Shown here: positions 48,801 through 59,869 of the stretch, piece by piece
Layout of the letters: each line of letters opens with the position of its first letter
How positions within the stretch are numbered: position 1 is the stretch's first letter
Source of the DNA: Pardosa pseudoannulata
Lineage: Eukaryota; Arthropoda; Arachnida; Araneae; Lycosidae
DNA: 64,000 nucleotides
Reading direction: 5' to 3'
Assembly (NCBI GenBank): GCA_032207245.1
Contig: CM063505.1
Span: 169,395,390-169,459,389, forward strand
Notes under the pieces: model-generated
The model's input: only the letters and a program-made list of their open reading frames with translations
The model's database searches: none
What the model was told of the DNA's origin: nothing
Made by a program: the position numbers and the translations under genes

Positions 48801-50058
48801 TCTTATAACGCACATATACACATACATACAGGTAAACCAAGTTTCGAAATAAATTATAAAATTTGAGGCTTTCTTTTCCATAGTCTGGTGCCTTGTATTT
48901 CACGTGTCATGACGAGTGCAAACATGCAACAATTTTTTCTGCAATAATGTTTCGGCTCGAAGAATCATGGTCACCTCATTGACCATGACACAAGTTACAT
49001 CATATTAGAAAAAATTACTTCGAAACACAATGCCGATACAAAATAGCCAGTTTCAATGAAATAATAAAGAAATGCTGACACCAAAAATCATCTTCAAGTG
49101 TATAATGAGATACAACTTACGACGAGATTTTCATAACAACCTATCCATTCATTTGGAGACATTAGAAAAGAAGTCAAAATTCATAATTAACGAAACTGAG
49201 ATTTGACTCTAACATATTGTTAAGGGATTATTAATTTGAGATTTTCCAGAAAATTCTACGTTTGTATTAAACCACCTTTCAAGTACTTGCCAGATGTCTA
49301 GAAATTTCAAGAAAAAAATGTACACAAATAAATTAGCAAAAAGTAAATTTGAAATTCACATTTTTTTAATAGTAAAGTATTTGTAGAAGTTTAAATTGTA
49401 AAGTAGAAGTTCTCTAGTCTTAATTAAATTTGAAGTACAACTCAGAAGAAGACGACATTTTTATTAATTACATATAATTTTTTGCTTGAAATGAGTCATG
49501 AACATAAAAATTCATTCAATGTTTCTACAGCCATTACTTTAATGAATACTAAGAGTTTTAATATTTTTGAATCATGGAAAGTTTAAAATTTCTCTGAAAC
49601 ATTGCAGTCTTCTTCCATGGATTAGAACTTTTTTTTAAAAAGTGAATTTTGTGAGATTTTATTACTTAAGTCAGAAATTATTTATTCATTTTAAGAATTT
49701 TAATTATCTTTCTAAAATTTATTTTTCGAAAACTTCTATACAGGGATAAACAACTTTTTTAGTCTTGTATTTGAATTTCTAATTTTCTTAGACGTTTTCT
49801 ACCATAAAACGTTAAAATGAATATTGAAAAATCTATTCTAATAGTATGCTATGCATAATAATACAAGTTTGTGAACAATGTATGATATTTAATAGAATAA
49901 TATCTTCTAAATCATATGAGAATCAGAATAATTTTCAACGTTATTTGAAATGTAAGATTTATTGCCCTTGAACATCATTTATGATACAAAAAGCCTGTAT
50001 CATGTATTATTAAATTAACATAAAATAAAAAAATCAAATAGCGTCTTTTAATAAAATG

Positions 50059-50226
50059 TTTATTACAATAATTGTCACATGGAAGCTTTCAATAAATAAA
50101 TAAATAAATCCATTAAAAGTAATATTTCAGATAAAAAAACGATGTATGACAATATACATGTGGTATTGATGAACGTACATTAATGTTATCACAATGTAGA
50201 AAAGAGTTCCTTTTATAAAATATTTT
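50059..50226 (-). promoter_or_regulatory. 3' UTR of gene C: ATTTA run and poly(A) signal
   Basis: Overlapping ATTTA words lie at 50110-50090 on the minus strand, and AATAAA is at 50064-50059. Confidence 0.55.
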
Positions 50227-50793
50227 TCATTTAATACCTTTCATGGGTATAACACCAGAATTCTTTACTGCAACTAACAGTGGATTATTACTTCTAACAC
50301 AAGCCACGCTTATGGTCTTCCATTCAGTTCTATAGAACGACGTCAAGTTGTCATTGTCATATTTCATTAACACAGGAATATTATATCTAACCTCTTCGCA
50401 TTTTACTTTTGGTTGGTTCCTCCTTAGTATGGGAATATTTCTCCAAGAGTTTTCACATTCCATATTTGGTAGCACTTGAGGAATTCTGTCGATCTGAACA
50501 TCAAACTGCCATCTACTTGTGCAGGCTTCATCTCCTGCTAGTCCAGTTTCGATAGCAGTAAAACACATTCTTGACTCCTTTTTATTATGAATATTCACCC
50601 AAGGTAAGTCGGTTGATTTCCTGCTGTAGTCAATTACTTCTTGTAATCCGAAAGATTCGACAGCTGTATTATGGACTTTGAGCTGTGATTTTCGGAAGTC
50701 CTGGATAGACTGTTCAGTTAAATGTGTTGGAAAGGCAAAGGCACAAAGTGTTGACCAGAACAAAACCTGGACAAAAGTTGCTAATATATCCAT
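50227..50793 (-). CDS. Secreted IL-17-like protein, array gene C
   Basis: Encodes 188 residues. The signal peptide is residues 1-20 (M-D-I-L-A-T-F start, C-A-F-A end). Cys are at 77, 91, 113, 132 and 165, Trp at 95, sequon N-L-T at 149. It has R-M-C-F instead of S-M-C-F at the first Cys and D-V-Q-I after the Trp. No intron or frame damage. It is most similar to copies B and E, as is its intergenic DNA, so it is probably a recent duplicate. The odd cysteine number would leave one free for an inter-chain bond, as in dimeric IL-17 proteins; that is inference. Confidence 0.88.
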   Translation of the reverse strand: MDILATFVQVLFWSTLCAFAFPTHLTEQSIQDFRKSQLKVHNTAVESFGLQEVIDYSRKSTDLPWVNIHNKKESRMCFTAIETGLAGDEACTSRWQFDVQIDRIPQVLPNMECENSWRNIPILRRNQPKVKCEEVRYNIPVLMKYDNDNLTSFYRTEWKTISVACVRSNNPLLVAVKNSGVIPMKGIK

Positions 50794-50870
50794 TTCGATG
50801 AAAAACGATGATCAGTAGCTACAATGATTTCGCTCTGCAAACCAAGTGTGAGTAGCTGCTCTAGTTTACT

Positions 50871-50915
50871 GTATTTATACAAATCAAAAAGTGGTTTCAT
50901 TCGGGAAATTTTTGG
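50871..50915 (-). promoter_or_regulatory. Promoter of array gene C
   Basis: GTATAAATAC at 50880-50871, 78 bp before the ATG. GGGAAATTTTTGG (plus strand, 50903-50915) lies 23 bp upstream. Confidence 0.6.
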
Positions 50916-52164
50916 AAATGCCGAAAGATATCTTAACGTTGTGAATATTACGATTAAATGATAGGAAAGAAAAACCAATTTTTATCTCTTTAATTTGCGT
51001 ATGTTTTTTATCTCTCAGGAAAACATGAATGAAATGGTTAACCTATGGGAAAAATGTATTGATATTTAGGTATCACTCATCCTCTTTTGTTAAAATAAGG
51101 AAAAAACGTATTGCGCATATGGGGCTTTTTTAAATGTATCAATGAAAATTGTTGAAAAATTATTCTATACTTAATGTGTAATCTTTTAAATATATTTTTA
51201 ATAAATCTGGCGTATGTTTAAATTTATAAGACTATATTGTGCAAAAAAATAAAAGAAAACGGTTTGTTTTAGCACACTCTTAACCATTCTTTACTTTTGC
51301 ATTTTGCAAATAGGTGGTGTTCGAATAACTTATAACTTATAATGGGGACGGTGGTTCTAAAATATCGGGAATCTCTGATGTAATCTATACCGAATATATT
51401 TCCATTTAAATGTTATCATCCTCATTTAAAAGGGTCTTATATTTAAATAAGGAGTCAGAGGACTCAAGAACTTGTTCAAGAATTTTGATTTTTGAATTTT
51501 TTATATTAAACTACTTTTGTTTCTATTCATTTTGGTACCATTCTTTATTCAAATTTCCAAACAGAACTCGAGTAATGATTAAATGTATAGTTACTATTAC
51601 ACAGTTAAAGAGAAGCAGTTTTATCTTTAGTTGCATTTTTCTCATTTTCTAAAATCTTACTCTTGCGCGCATTGTATTTCTAAATTGCTTTATGAAATAT
51701 TTTGATGAAGTATGGTAGATATATTCAGTTTGTTATTTAGAATAACATATATCACAAATTAATTGGCAAATTAAATAACTGTATTTTATATTTACATATA
51801 CTTTTAAAAAAATATAACTTTTTAAAAATTATTTTAATCATTGTCAATAAAAAAGCATTAATATTGTTATAATGATTCGGTTTGACGTATAAGTTGAAGA
51901 TATTCTTTTCGCATAACATACTCTTTTTCGTAAGAAGTAGAATATTCTTTCTGGAACTAACATCATTATTAGAATCCTGCGCTTAAGTTTAAGTAAAATT
52001 CTAATTTTAAAATATGAATGAAACTTTTAAATATGTTTGGTTTTAAATTTAACTTCTCTAATCTGAAAAAATATCATTTGATTTAAAGCAATTATTCGTA
52101 AAAATTTCATGATAATTTTAAGAGTATGTGAGGAGAAAAAAATATTTTCACACTTAAGCCTTGC

Positions 52165-52271
52165 TATATGAGCTCAAATAGCATATAAAAATTAATGTGA
52201 ATTTGGGTGCAAAATAATACAATTAAATCATCTGTCAGGAAAAAACAAAATTACTTTCCGAACATACCAAT
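52165..52271. mobile_element. Mariner right-end remnant in unit C
   Basis: From CACACTTAAGCCTTGCTATATGA to AAAATTACTTTCCGAACATACCAATA it matches the right part of the mariner at 55280-55787, including the flank TAGATAACA(A/G)CCAATAAAACA. The left part of the element is missing. Confidence 0.75.
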
Positions 52272-54416
52272 AGATAACAACCAATAAAACATAAATAAAT
52301 AACTTTTATAATAATATAAATAATTAGTTTTTGTTCATTCGTTGCTGTTTTATTTTTGTGTTGCAGTAGATATATTATACATATTTGTATTTAATTGCAC
52401 TTGTAGATGCGTTTGTTGCAATTGATATATTGGTTAATAATTGGTCATATATTCGTTTTGGCAAATGCATCATTACTAATTTATGCTAGTGGCTTCCCTA
52501 AGAGCAGTCAGTCTGAGTAATTAAGTTTCTTAAAATAAAAGCTATATTTATTCCAAAATCTAAGTTAGTTTTTTGCTTACATGGGATATAAACAATATAA
52601 TTTTTTTTATAGAAAATGAATAAAGCATATTATTTAAATATTTTGCTCTTCATAACCCTAAATATAAACTAAAAAAGAAAAGGACTCCAGTTGATGATAT
52701 TTGTTGATTAATCCATAAACTCCACTAAAGTAACTAGGTTAGGAGTAAGAAAAATTAAATGAACAGAGGTACCTATAAAACTATACATATTAATAAAATG
52801 GAATAAATAAAATGTTAATTAAATTTAATTTGTTTAATCTGTTACTGTTGTCAACAAAATATATTGCAATGTGAAAAAAGAAATTAAATTAAAAACAAAG
52901 AAATATACTTATTAAAACTTTAATAATAAAACTAATCCTTGTACAGAAACATTAAAATTTATATTAATAATAAGTACATTTTAAACTCTGTCACATGAGT
53001 TAAGAAGTTTTAAATTAAGAAGTTAAGAATTAAGAAGTTTTTTATCTGGACAAATTTTCCTAAACAGAACAAATAATCAATTTTTTTTCGGAAATTGAAG
53101 CACATTTTTGACTATTTAAAAAATTACCCTAAAAGAATGTTCCGTGTGAATATAGTTGCACCTTTTTCGTAAGGAAAAAAAAAACTAACTTAAGGATTTT
53201 TTTTTATAAAACAGCAAATACGGCATCCTAAAGACCCCCCCCCTCGTAATCTAATAGTTCAAACTTGCTGGCTTAAATTTATAGCCAAAAGTGATTAAGG
53301 CCCGAGAAAACTCTAAGGGGGCTTTGAAATCTAAATTGAAGGGTAAAAAAATTCCGCCTTTTCCCTTTCTCCTTTTTAACCCCTTATCTAAACTGATCAC
53401 TGGGACTACAGTTCACACACTCACGGAAGTGGTCTAACCAGTTTTAACTTTTTAGTTCCTTAGTAGCCAATTTAGGAAATCCCGAACAAAAAGAAAAAGC
53501 ATTCTATCGAAGACAGAGATTTAAAAAGATTTCGACCTAGATTTTTTACCCAGCTGTTTACGCAGATTTTAACTTAATTCTACTGTTAGCTGTAGTTCTA
53601 CTGAAACTGAAGCACACTTTGGACTATTCAAAAAATTACCCGAAAAGTATGTCTTGTGTAAATATACATGAACTTTTTTCATAAGGGAAAATAAACTAAT
53701 GTAAGGATATTTTATAAAACAACAAAGATAGCCTCTTAAGGAAGACTCCCTGTAATCTAAATAATGTAAGTTCTCCAGTCGTAATTAAATTTGCAGTACA
53801 ACTCAGAAGAATATTAAATTTTTATTAAATACATAAAACTTTTTTTTTTAAATGACTCATGAACATATATATTTATGCAGTACTTAAATGCATAATTTGA
53901 ATGTTTTAATATTTTTTAATCATGTAAAGTTTCAAATTTCTATGAAACATTGCAGTGCCCTTCCACTGATAACAGGTTTTTGAAAAAGGGGAATCCTGTG
54001 AGATTTTATTCCTTGAGGTAAAAATTATGTATTCATTTTAAGAACTTTAAATATCTTTCTAAAATTTATTATTCTAAATCTTCTACACGGGAATAAACAA
54101 CTTTTTTTAGTCTTGTATTTGAATTTGTAATTTTCTTAGACGTTTTCTACTATTCCGTACCATAAAACGTTAAAATGAATATTGAAAAACCTATTCTAAG
54201 ACTATGCTATGCATAATAATGCAAGTTTGGGAACAATACATGATATTTAAGAGAATAATATCTTTTGAAACATATGAGAATCAGAATATTTTTTAACGTT
54301 ATTTGAAAAGTAAAATTTAATGCCAATGAATTTCATATATGATACCAAAAGCCTGTATCATGTGTTATTAAATTAACATAAAATAAAAAAATCAAATAGC
54401 GTCGTTTAATAAAATT

Positions 54417-54584
54417 TTTATTACAATAATTGTTATATGGAACCTTTCAATAAATAAATAAATAAATCCATTAAAAATAATAATTCAGATAAAAAAATGA
54501 TGTATGACAATATACATGTTGTGTTGATGAACGTACATTAATGTTATCACAATGTAGAAAAGAGTTCCTTTTATAAAATATTTT
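54417..54584 (-). promoter_or_regulatory. 3' UTR of gene D: ATTTA run and poly(A) signal
   Basis: Overlapping ATTTA words lie at 54469-54449 on the minus strand, and AATAAA is at 54422-54417. Confidence 0.55.
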
Positions 54585-55142
54585 TCATTTAATACCTTTC
54601 ATGGGTAAAACACTAGAATTCTTTACTGCAACTAACAGAGGATTATTACTTCTAACACAAGCCACACTTATGGTCTTCCATTCAGTTGTATAGAACGACG
54701 TTGAATTGTTATTTTCATATTTCATTAACAGAGGAATATTATATCTAACCTCTTCGCATTTCAATTTTGGTTGGTTCCTCCTCAGTATAGGAGCATATCT
54801 CCAAGAATTTTCACATTCCATATTTGGTAACACTTGAGGAATTCTGTCTATCTGAATATCAAACTGGCATCTACTTTTGCAGGCTACATCTCCTGCCAGT
54901 CCAATTTCAATGTCAGTAAAACACATACTTGACTCCTTTGTATTATGTACATACACCCATGGTAAGTCTGTTGATTTCCTACTGTTGTCAATTACTTCTT
55001 GTAATCCGAAAGATTTAACAGATGTACTATGGACTTTGCGCTGTGAGTCCTGGATGGACTGTTTAGTTAAATGTGTTGGAAACGCAAAGGCACAAAGTGC
55101 CGACCACAAGAAAACCTCCAAAAAAGTAGCTAATATAGCCAT
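54585..55142 (-). CDS. Secreted IL-17-like protein, array gene D, with a sixth cysteine
   Basis: Encodes 185 residues, three fewer than A, C and E because of a small deletion near residue 33. The signal peptide is 1-20. The five family cysteines are at 74, 88, 110, 129 and 162. In addition the Trp that precedes Q-F-D in nearly all copies is Cys 92 here (S-R-C-Q-F-D). The sequon N-S-T is retained. The frame is intact with no intron. TATA is 78 bp upstream, but the kB-like site is gone: a mariner insertion begins 51 bp beyond the TATA box. The copy may be expressed differently or be starting to decay. Confidence 0.85.
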   Translation of the reverse strand: MAILATFLEVFLWSALCAFAFPTHLTKQSIQDSQRKVHSTSVKSFGLQEVIDNSRKSTDLPWVYVHNTKESSMCFTDIEIGLAGDVACKSRCQFDIQIDRIPQVLPNMECENSWRYAPILRRNQPKLKCEEVRYNIPLLMKYENNNSTSFYTTEWKTISVACVRSNNPLLVAVKNSSVLPMKGIK

Positions 55143-55219
55143 TTCTGTGAGGCAGGATGAACAGTAGTTACAATGATTTCGATCTGCAAATCACGTGTGA
55201 GTAGCTACTCTAGTTTACT

Positions 55220-55229
55220 GTATTTATAC
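55220..55229 (-). promoter_or_regulatory. TATA box of array gene D (kB-like site missing)
   Basis: GTATAAATAC reads on the minus strand. The following 50 bp upstream do not match the sister promoters and contain no GGGAAATTTT or GGTAATTCC. Confidence 0.6.
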
Positions 55230-55279
55230 AAATTAGAACGTGGTATTTCAGTATATAATATGAATATTTCAGGGTTGTA

Positions 55280-55787
55280 TTGGGTTGTTCCGAAAGTAAT
55301 TTCGTTTTCTTTTTGTGGAAATGAAAGACAGTTTTCGTATAATAAACAAAAACATTATTAAATTATATATTGTCCGTTCTGGTCCAGCACCTTTTACCAT
55401 CCACCGGCCTTCCCGAACGTGGTGCATCAGTCGACATCAAAATTCCCTTATCGAAATTTAGCGGACCAGTTCTGGCACTGACGTACTGTCAACACACCTT
55501 CTCTATACACATCGGTCAATTTCTTTCTGGCTTGAACAAAATTTTTACCCTTTCTGTGAGAAAAGAGTAAGATATGTCGAAAATGCTGCTTATCGCTCTC
55601 CATATTTAAAAGGGCAGCAACCAAAAACTACTCCGTACAATTAATTGGAATTTTTCACACTTAAGCCTTGCTATATGACCTCTCAAAGCATATAAAAATT
55701 ATACTGCTTAATTGTGAATTTGGGTGCAAAAAAATACAATTAAATCCTCTGTCGGGAAAAAACGAAATTACTTTCCTAACAACCCAA
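55280..55787 (-). mobile_element. Internally deleted mariner transposon
   Basis: The left end TTGGGTTGTTCCGAAAGTAA and the reversed right end TTGGGTTGTTAGGAAAGTAA, each flanked by TA (55278-55279 and 55788-55789), define a 508-bp element. On the minus strand between about 55560 and 55400 are transposase N-terminal words Q-N-W-S-A-K-F-R, G-N-F-D-V-D and, after a frameshift, A-P-R-S-G-R-P-V. The catalytic domain is absent. It sits immediately upstream of the promoter of gene D. Confidence 0.85.
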
Positions 55788-56820
55788 TAGATAACAGCCA
55801 ATAAAACATAAATAAATAACCTTTATAATAATATAAATAATTCATTTTTATTCATTCGTTGCTGTTTTAGTTTTGTGTTGCAGTAGTTATATGATACGTA
55901 TTTGTATTTAATTGCACTTGTAGATGCGTTTGTTGCAATTGATATATTGGTTAATAATTGGTCATATATTCGTTTTCGCAAATGCATCATTACTAATTTA
56001 TGCTAGTGGCTTCCCTACGAACAGTCAGTCTGAGTAATTATGATTCTTACAATAAAGGCTATATTTATTCCAAAATCTAAGTTAGTTTTTTCCTTACATG
56101 GAATATAAACAATATACAAAGTGAAACACATTTTTTATAGAAAAAGAATAAAGCATATTATATAAATATTATGCTCTTCATAAACCTAAATATAAGCTAA
56201 AAGAAAAAAGTTGATGATATTTGTGGATTAATCCATGAACTCCACTAAAGTAACTATGTTAGGAGCAAGAAAAATTAAATGAACAGAGGTACCTATAAAT
56301 ATACATATTAATAAAGTGGAATAAATAAAATGTTAAATAAATTTAATTTTGTATATTCTGTTACTATTCTCAGTAAAATATATTGTAATGTGAAAAAAAC
56401 GGAAAAATGAAATAAAAACAAAGAAATTTACTTATCAAAAATATAATAATAAAACTAACCCTGGTACAGAAATATTAAAATTTATATTAATAAGAAGAAC
56501 ATTTAAAACGCTGTAACATGAATTAAGTAACTTAAAATTCTTATTTTTTTATCTTGACAAATTCTCATATAAACATCAAATAATCAGAATTTTTTTTACA
56601 GAAATTGAAGTATACTTTTGACTAATTAAAAAAAATTCCTGAAAAGAATGTCCTGTGTAAATATAGATGTACCTTTTTTCATATGAAAAAATAAACTAAT
56701 GTAAGGATATTTTATAAAACAATAAAGATGGTCTCCTAAGGAAGACTCCCTGTAATGTAATAATTCAAACATGCTGGCGTAAATTTATAGCCCGAAGCCA
56801 TTGAGGATCGCAGGGGTTTT

Positions 56821-56994
56821 GGTTTGGTTTGGAGTGCTACGGTCTACTTTTTGCAACGCGAGGGATAATGAAACTGGGACCTACAGCTTAAAGCCGATTC
56901 TGTACGGCTACGAACATCCATGCCCTTGTGGAATTCGAACCCACGAACTCCGGTACCGAATGCCAGCACCCTGACCAATCGGCCAATTTGGCCT
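56821..56994 (-). mobile_element. SINE family 2 in unit D
   Basis: Minus-strand tRNA-like head with GGTTCGAATTCC B box region, and body with plus-strand GGAGTGCTACGGTCTACTTT. It interrupts a block that is continuous in units A and B, so it inserted after the unit was duplicated. Confidence 0.85.
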
Positions 56995-57249
56995 CAAGGG
57001 ATTTGAAATCTAAAGTTAAGGGTAAAAAAAATTCCGCTTTTCTTCTTTCCCCTTTTTAACTCCTTATCTCCACTGATCACTGGGGCTACAGTTCACATAC
57101 TCAGCAAAGGGGTTAAACCAGTTAAAACTTTTTAGTGACATAGTGGCCAATTTAGGAAATCGCGAACAAAAAGGAAAATCAAGCTATTGAAGACAGATTT
57201 TTAGACACATTTCGACCTAGAATTTTAACCCATCTGTTTACGCAGATTT

Positions 57250-57410
57250 TTACTTATTTCTACTGTTAGCTGATCTCTCAGTTTTGTTGTGTCCAAATAA
57301 TGAAGTGGAAACCCTACGATGCTCTGGTAATAAAGGTATTTCGTGAATAAGATGGTGTCTGGTTCTGGCCATGAATGTAATCGTCCGTCGTAGACCGTGT
57401 CTTATTACAC
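57250..57410 (-). other. Unit D copy of the conserved short frame
   Basis: Same stop and same stop-free frame as at 43676 and 48655, with H-E-I-P-L-L-P-E-H and R-S-A-N-S-R-N-K. Function unknown. Confidence 0.3.
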
Positions 57411-58652
57411 ATACACAAATATGTACAGGAAAGCCATGTTTTGATATTAACTATAAAATTCGAGGTTGTATTTCCATAGTCCGTTGCCTAGTATTTCATG
57501 TGTCAACATGTAATAATTAATTTTGCAATACATTTTCCACTTCTAGCATCTAGGTAACCTCACTGACCATAACATAAGTTACATCATATTAAAAAAGCTA
57601 TGTCGAAACACAATGCCAATACAAAACATCCAGTTTCAATGAAATGAGAATGAAATGCTGACATCAACAATGTACTACAAGAGTATAATAAGATACAACT
57701 TATGCCGAGATTTACAAAAGAACCTATCCATCCGCTTGGAGACATTAGAAAAGATGGCAATACTCATGATTAAGGTAACCAAGTGTTGACTCTAACGTAT
57801 TGTTAAGGAATTATGAATTTCAGATTTGCCAGAAAATTCTACGTTCGTAATTAAGGCACATTTGAAGTACTTGCTAGATGTTGAGAAACTTAAAGAAAAA
57901 ATTACATAAAAGAATTAATCGAAAGTAAATTTGAAATTCATTTTTTTTAAATAGTAAAGTATTTGTACAAATATAAATTGTAAAGTAAAAATTCCCCAGT
58001 CTTAATTAAATTTGAAGTACAACTCAGATGATGCTGAAATTTTTATTAAATACATATAACTTTTTTGTTTGAAAAACCTTATGAACATAAAAATTATTGC
58101 AGTATTTCTACATCCGTTAATTAAATGCATAATTTGAGATTTTTAATGTTTTTAAATCATGGAAAGTTCAAAATTTCTATGAAACATTGCTGTGCATTTC
58201 CATTGATTATAGGTTTGTAAAAAAGGGGACTCCTGTGAGATTTTATTCCTTGAGGTAGAAATTATTTATTCCTTTTAAGAACTTTAAATATCTTTCTAAA
58301 ATTTATTATTCTAAATCTTCTATACAGGGATAAACAACTTTTTTTAGTTTTGTATGTCAATTTATAATTTTCTTACATGTTTTCTATTCCATACTATAAA
58401 ATGTTAAAACGAATGTTGAAAAACCTATTCTAAGACTATGCTATGCATAATAATGCATGTTTGTGAACAATATATGATATTTAAGAGAATAATATCTTTT
58501 AAAACATATGAGAATCACAATATTTTTCAATGTTGTTTGAAATGTAAGATTTATTTCCAATGAACTTCATTTATGATACCAAAAGTCTGTATCATGTATT
58601 ATTAAATTAACATAAAATAAAATAAATCAAATAGCGTCTTTTAATAAAATGT

Positions 58653-58815
58653 TTATTACAATAATTGTTTGCATAGAAGTTTTCAATAAATAAATAAATC
58701 CATTAAAAATAATATTTCAGATAAAAAATGATGTATGACAATATACAGGTGGTGATGATGAAAGTACATTAATGTTATCACAAAGTATTAAAGAGTTCCT
58801 TTTATAGAATATTTT
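58653..58815 (-). promoter_or_regulatory. 3' UTR of gene E: ATTTA run and poly(A) signal
   Basis: Overlapping ATTTA words (one unit shorter than in C) lie at 58701-58684 on the minus strand, and AATAAA is at 58658-58653. Confidence 0.55.
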
Positions 58816-59382
58816 TCATTTAATACCTTTCATGGGTAAAATTCCAGAATTCTTTACTGCAACTAACAGTGGATTATTACTTCTAACACAAGCCACGCTT
58901 ATGGTCTTCCATTCAGTTCTATAGAACGACGTCAAGTTGTCATTGTCATATTTCATTAACACAGGAATATTATATCTAACCTCTTCGCATTTCACTTTTG
59001 GTTGGTTCCTCCTGAGGATGGGAATATTTCTCCAAAAATTTTCACATTTGATGTTTTGTAGCACTTGAGGAATTCTGTCCATCTGAATATCAAACTGCCA
59101 TCTACTTTTGCATGCTTCATCTCCGGCCTGTCCAGTTTCAATGTCAGTAAAACACATACTTGACTCCTTTTTATTTTGTATATTCACCCATGGTAAGTTG
59201 GTTGATTTCCTGCTGTTGTCAATTACTTCTTTTAATCCGAAAGATTCCACACCTGTACTATGGACTTTGAGCTGTGATTTTCGGAAATCCTGGATGGACT
59301 GTTCAGTTAAATGTGTTGGAACGGCAAAGGCACAAAGTGTCGACCAGAATAAAACCTGAACAAAGGTTGCTAATATACCCAT
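58816..59382 (-). CDS. Secreted IL-17-like protein, array gene E
   Basis: Encodes 188 residues. Signal peptide 1-20 with V-P-T-H-L after the likely cut. Cys 77, 91, 113, 132 and 165, Trp 95 and sequon N-L-T at 149 are present. It differs from C in M-D-R-I-P-Q-V-L-Q-N-I-K-C around the third Cys, the least conserved version of that motif among the array genes. No intron, frame intact. It is the last complete copy of the array; homology to the other units stops about 0.5 kb upstream. Confidence 0.88.
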   Translation of the reverse strand: MGILATFVQVLFWSTLCAFAVPTHLTEQSIQDFRKSQLKVHSTGVESFGLKEVIDNSRKSTNLPWVNIQNKKESSMCFTDIETGQAGDEACKSRWQFDIQMDRIPQVLQNIKCENFWRNIPILRRNQPKVKCEEVRYNIPVLMKYDNDNLTSFYRTEWKTISVACVRSNNPLLVAVKNSGILPMKGIK

Positions 59383-59459
59383 TTCGATGAGAAACGTTGA
59401 TCAGTAGCTACAATGATTTCAATCTGCAAACCAAGTGTGAGTAGTCGCTCTAGTTTACT

Positions 59460-59507
59460 GTATTTATACAAATCAAAAAGTTTAATCTTGGAACTTTAGG
59501 TAATTCC
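59460..59507 (-). promoter_or_regulatory. Promoter of array gene E
   Basis: GTATAAATAC at 59469-59460, 78 bp before the ATG. GGTAATTCC (59499-59507) lies 30 bp upstream; it is identical to the site of the two-domain gene and replaces the GGGAAATTTT of B and C. Confidence 0.6.
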
Positions 59508-59869
59508 GAAATATATCTTAACGTTGTGAGTATTACAATTGAACGGTATGATACGAAATGATAGGAAAGAAAAACCAAATTTTATCTCTTTATTTTGATT
59601 ATATTTTTTTATCTCTCAGCATAACATGAATGAAATGGTTAACTTGTGGGGAAAATGTACTGATAATTAGGCTTCACTCACCGTCTTTCGGTAAAATAGG
59701 GAAAAAACGGATTGCGTATATGGGGCTTTTTTAAATGTATCAATGAAAATTTTTTAAACAATTGTCCTATACTCAATGTCTAATCTTTGGAATACATTTT
59801 AATAAATCTGACTAAGATTCCATTTGTCAGAATATATTAGGCAAACAAATAAAAGAAAATGATTTTATA

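Larger units (their letters stand above)
39060..59866 (-). repeat. Head-to-tail tandem array of 4.2-5.9-kb gene-bearing units
   Basis: Five units (A-E) each hold one family gene, its promoter and its 3' UTR. Units A-D also hold a shared intergenic block, and unit E breaks off shortly upstream of its promoter. The spacing between ATG codons is 5888, 4982, 4349 and 4240 bp (39923, 45811, 50793, 55142, 59382). The landmark ATAGGTGGTGTTCGAATAA lies at 41346, 46334 and 51310 (4988 and 4976 bp apart). Unit A has about 900 extra bases at 40438-41345. Unit C has lost parts of the block present in A and B, and unit D carries a SINE at 56820. Homology stops at about 59866. Units B and C are most alike. 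Confidence 0.9.

Noticed and set aside
55370..55570. Plus-strand 66-codon gene
   Set aside because: It is the shadow of the minus-strand mariner transposase remnant.
39649..59359. Plus-strand frames opposite the array genes (for example 39649-39948, 54877-55167, 59108-59359)
   Set aside because: Recurring antisense shadows of the conserved minus-strand coding regions, without their own promoters or motifs.
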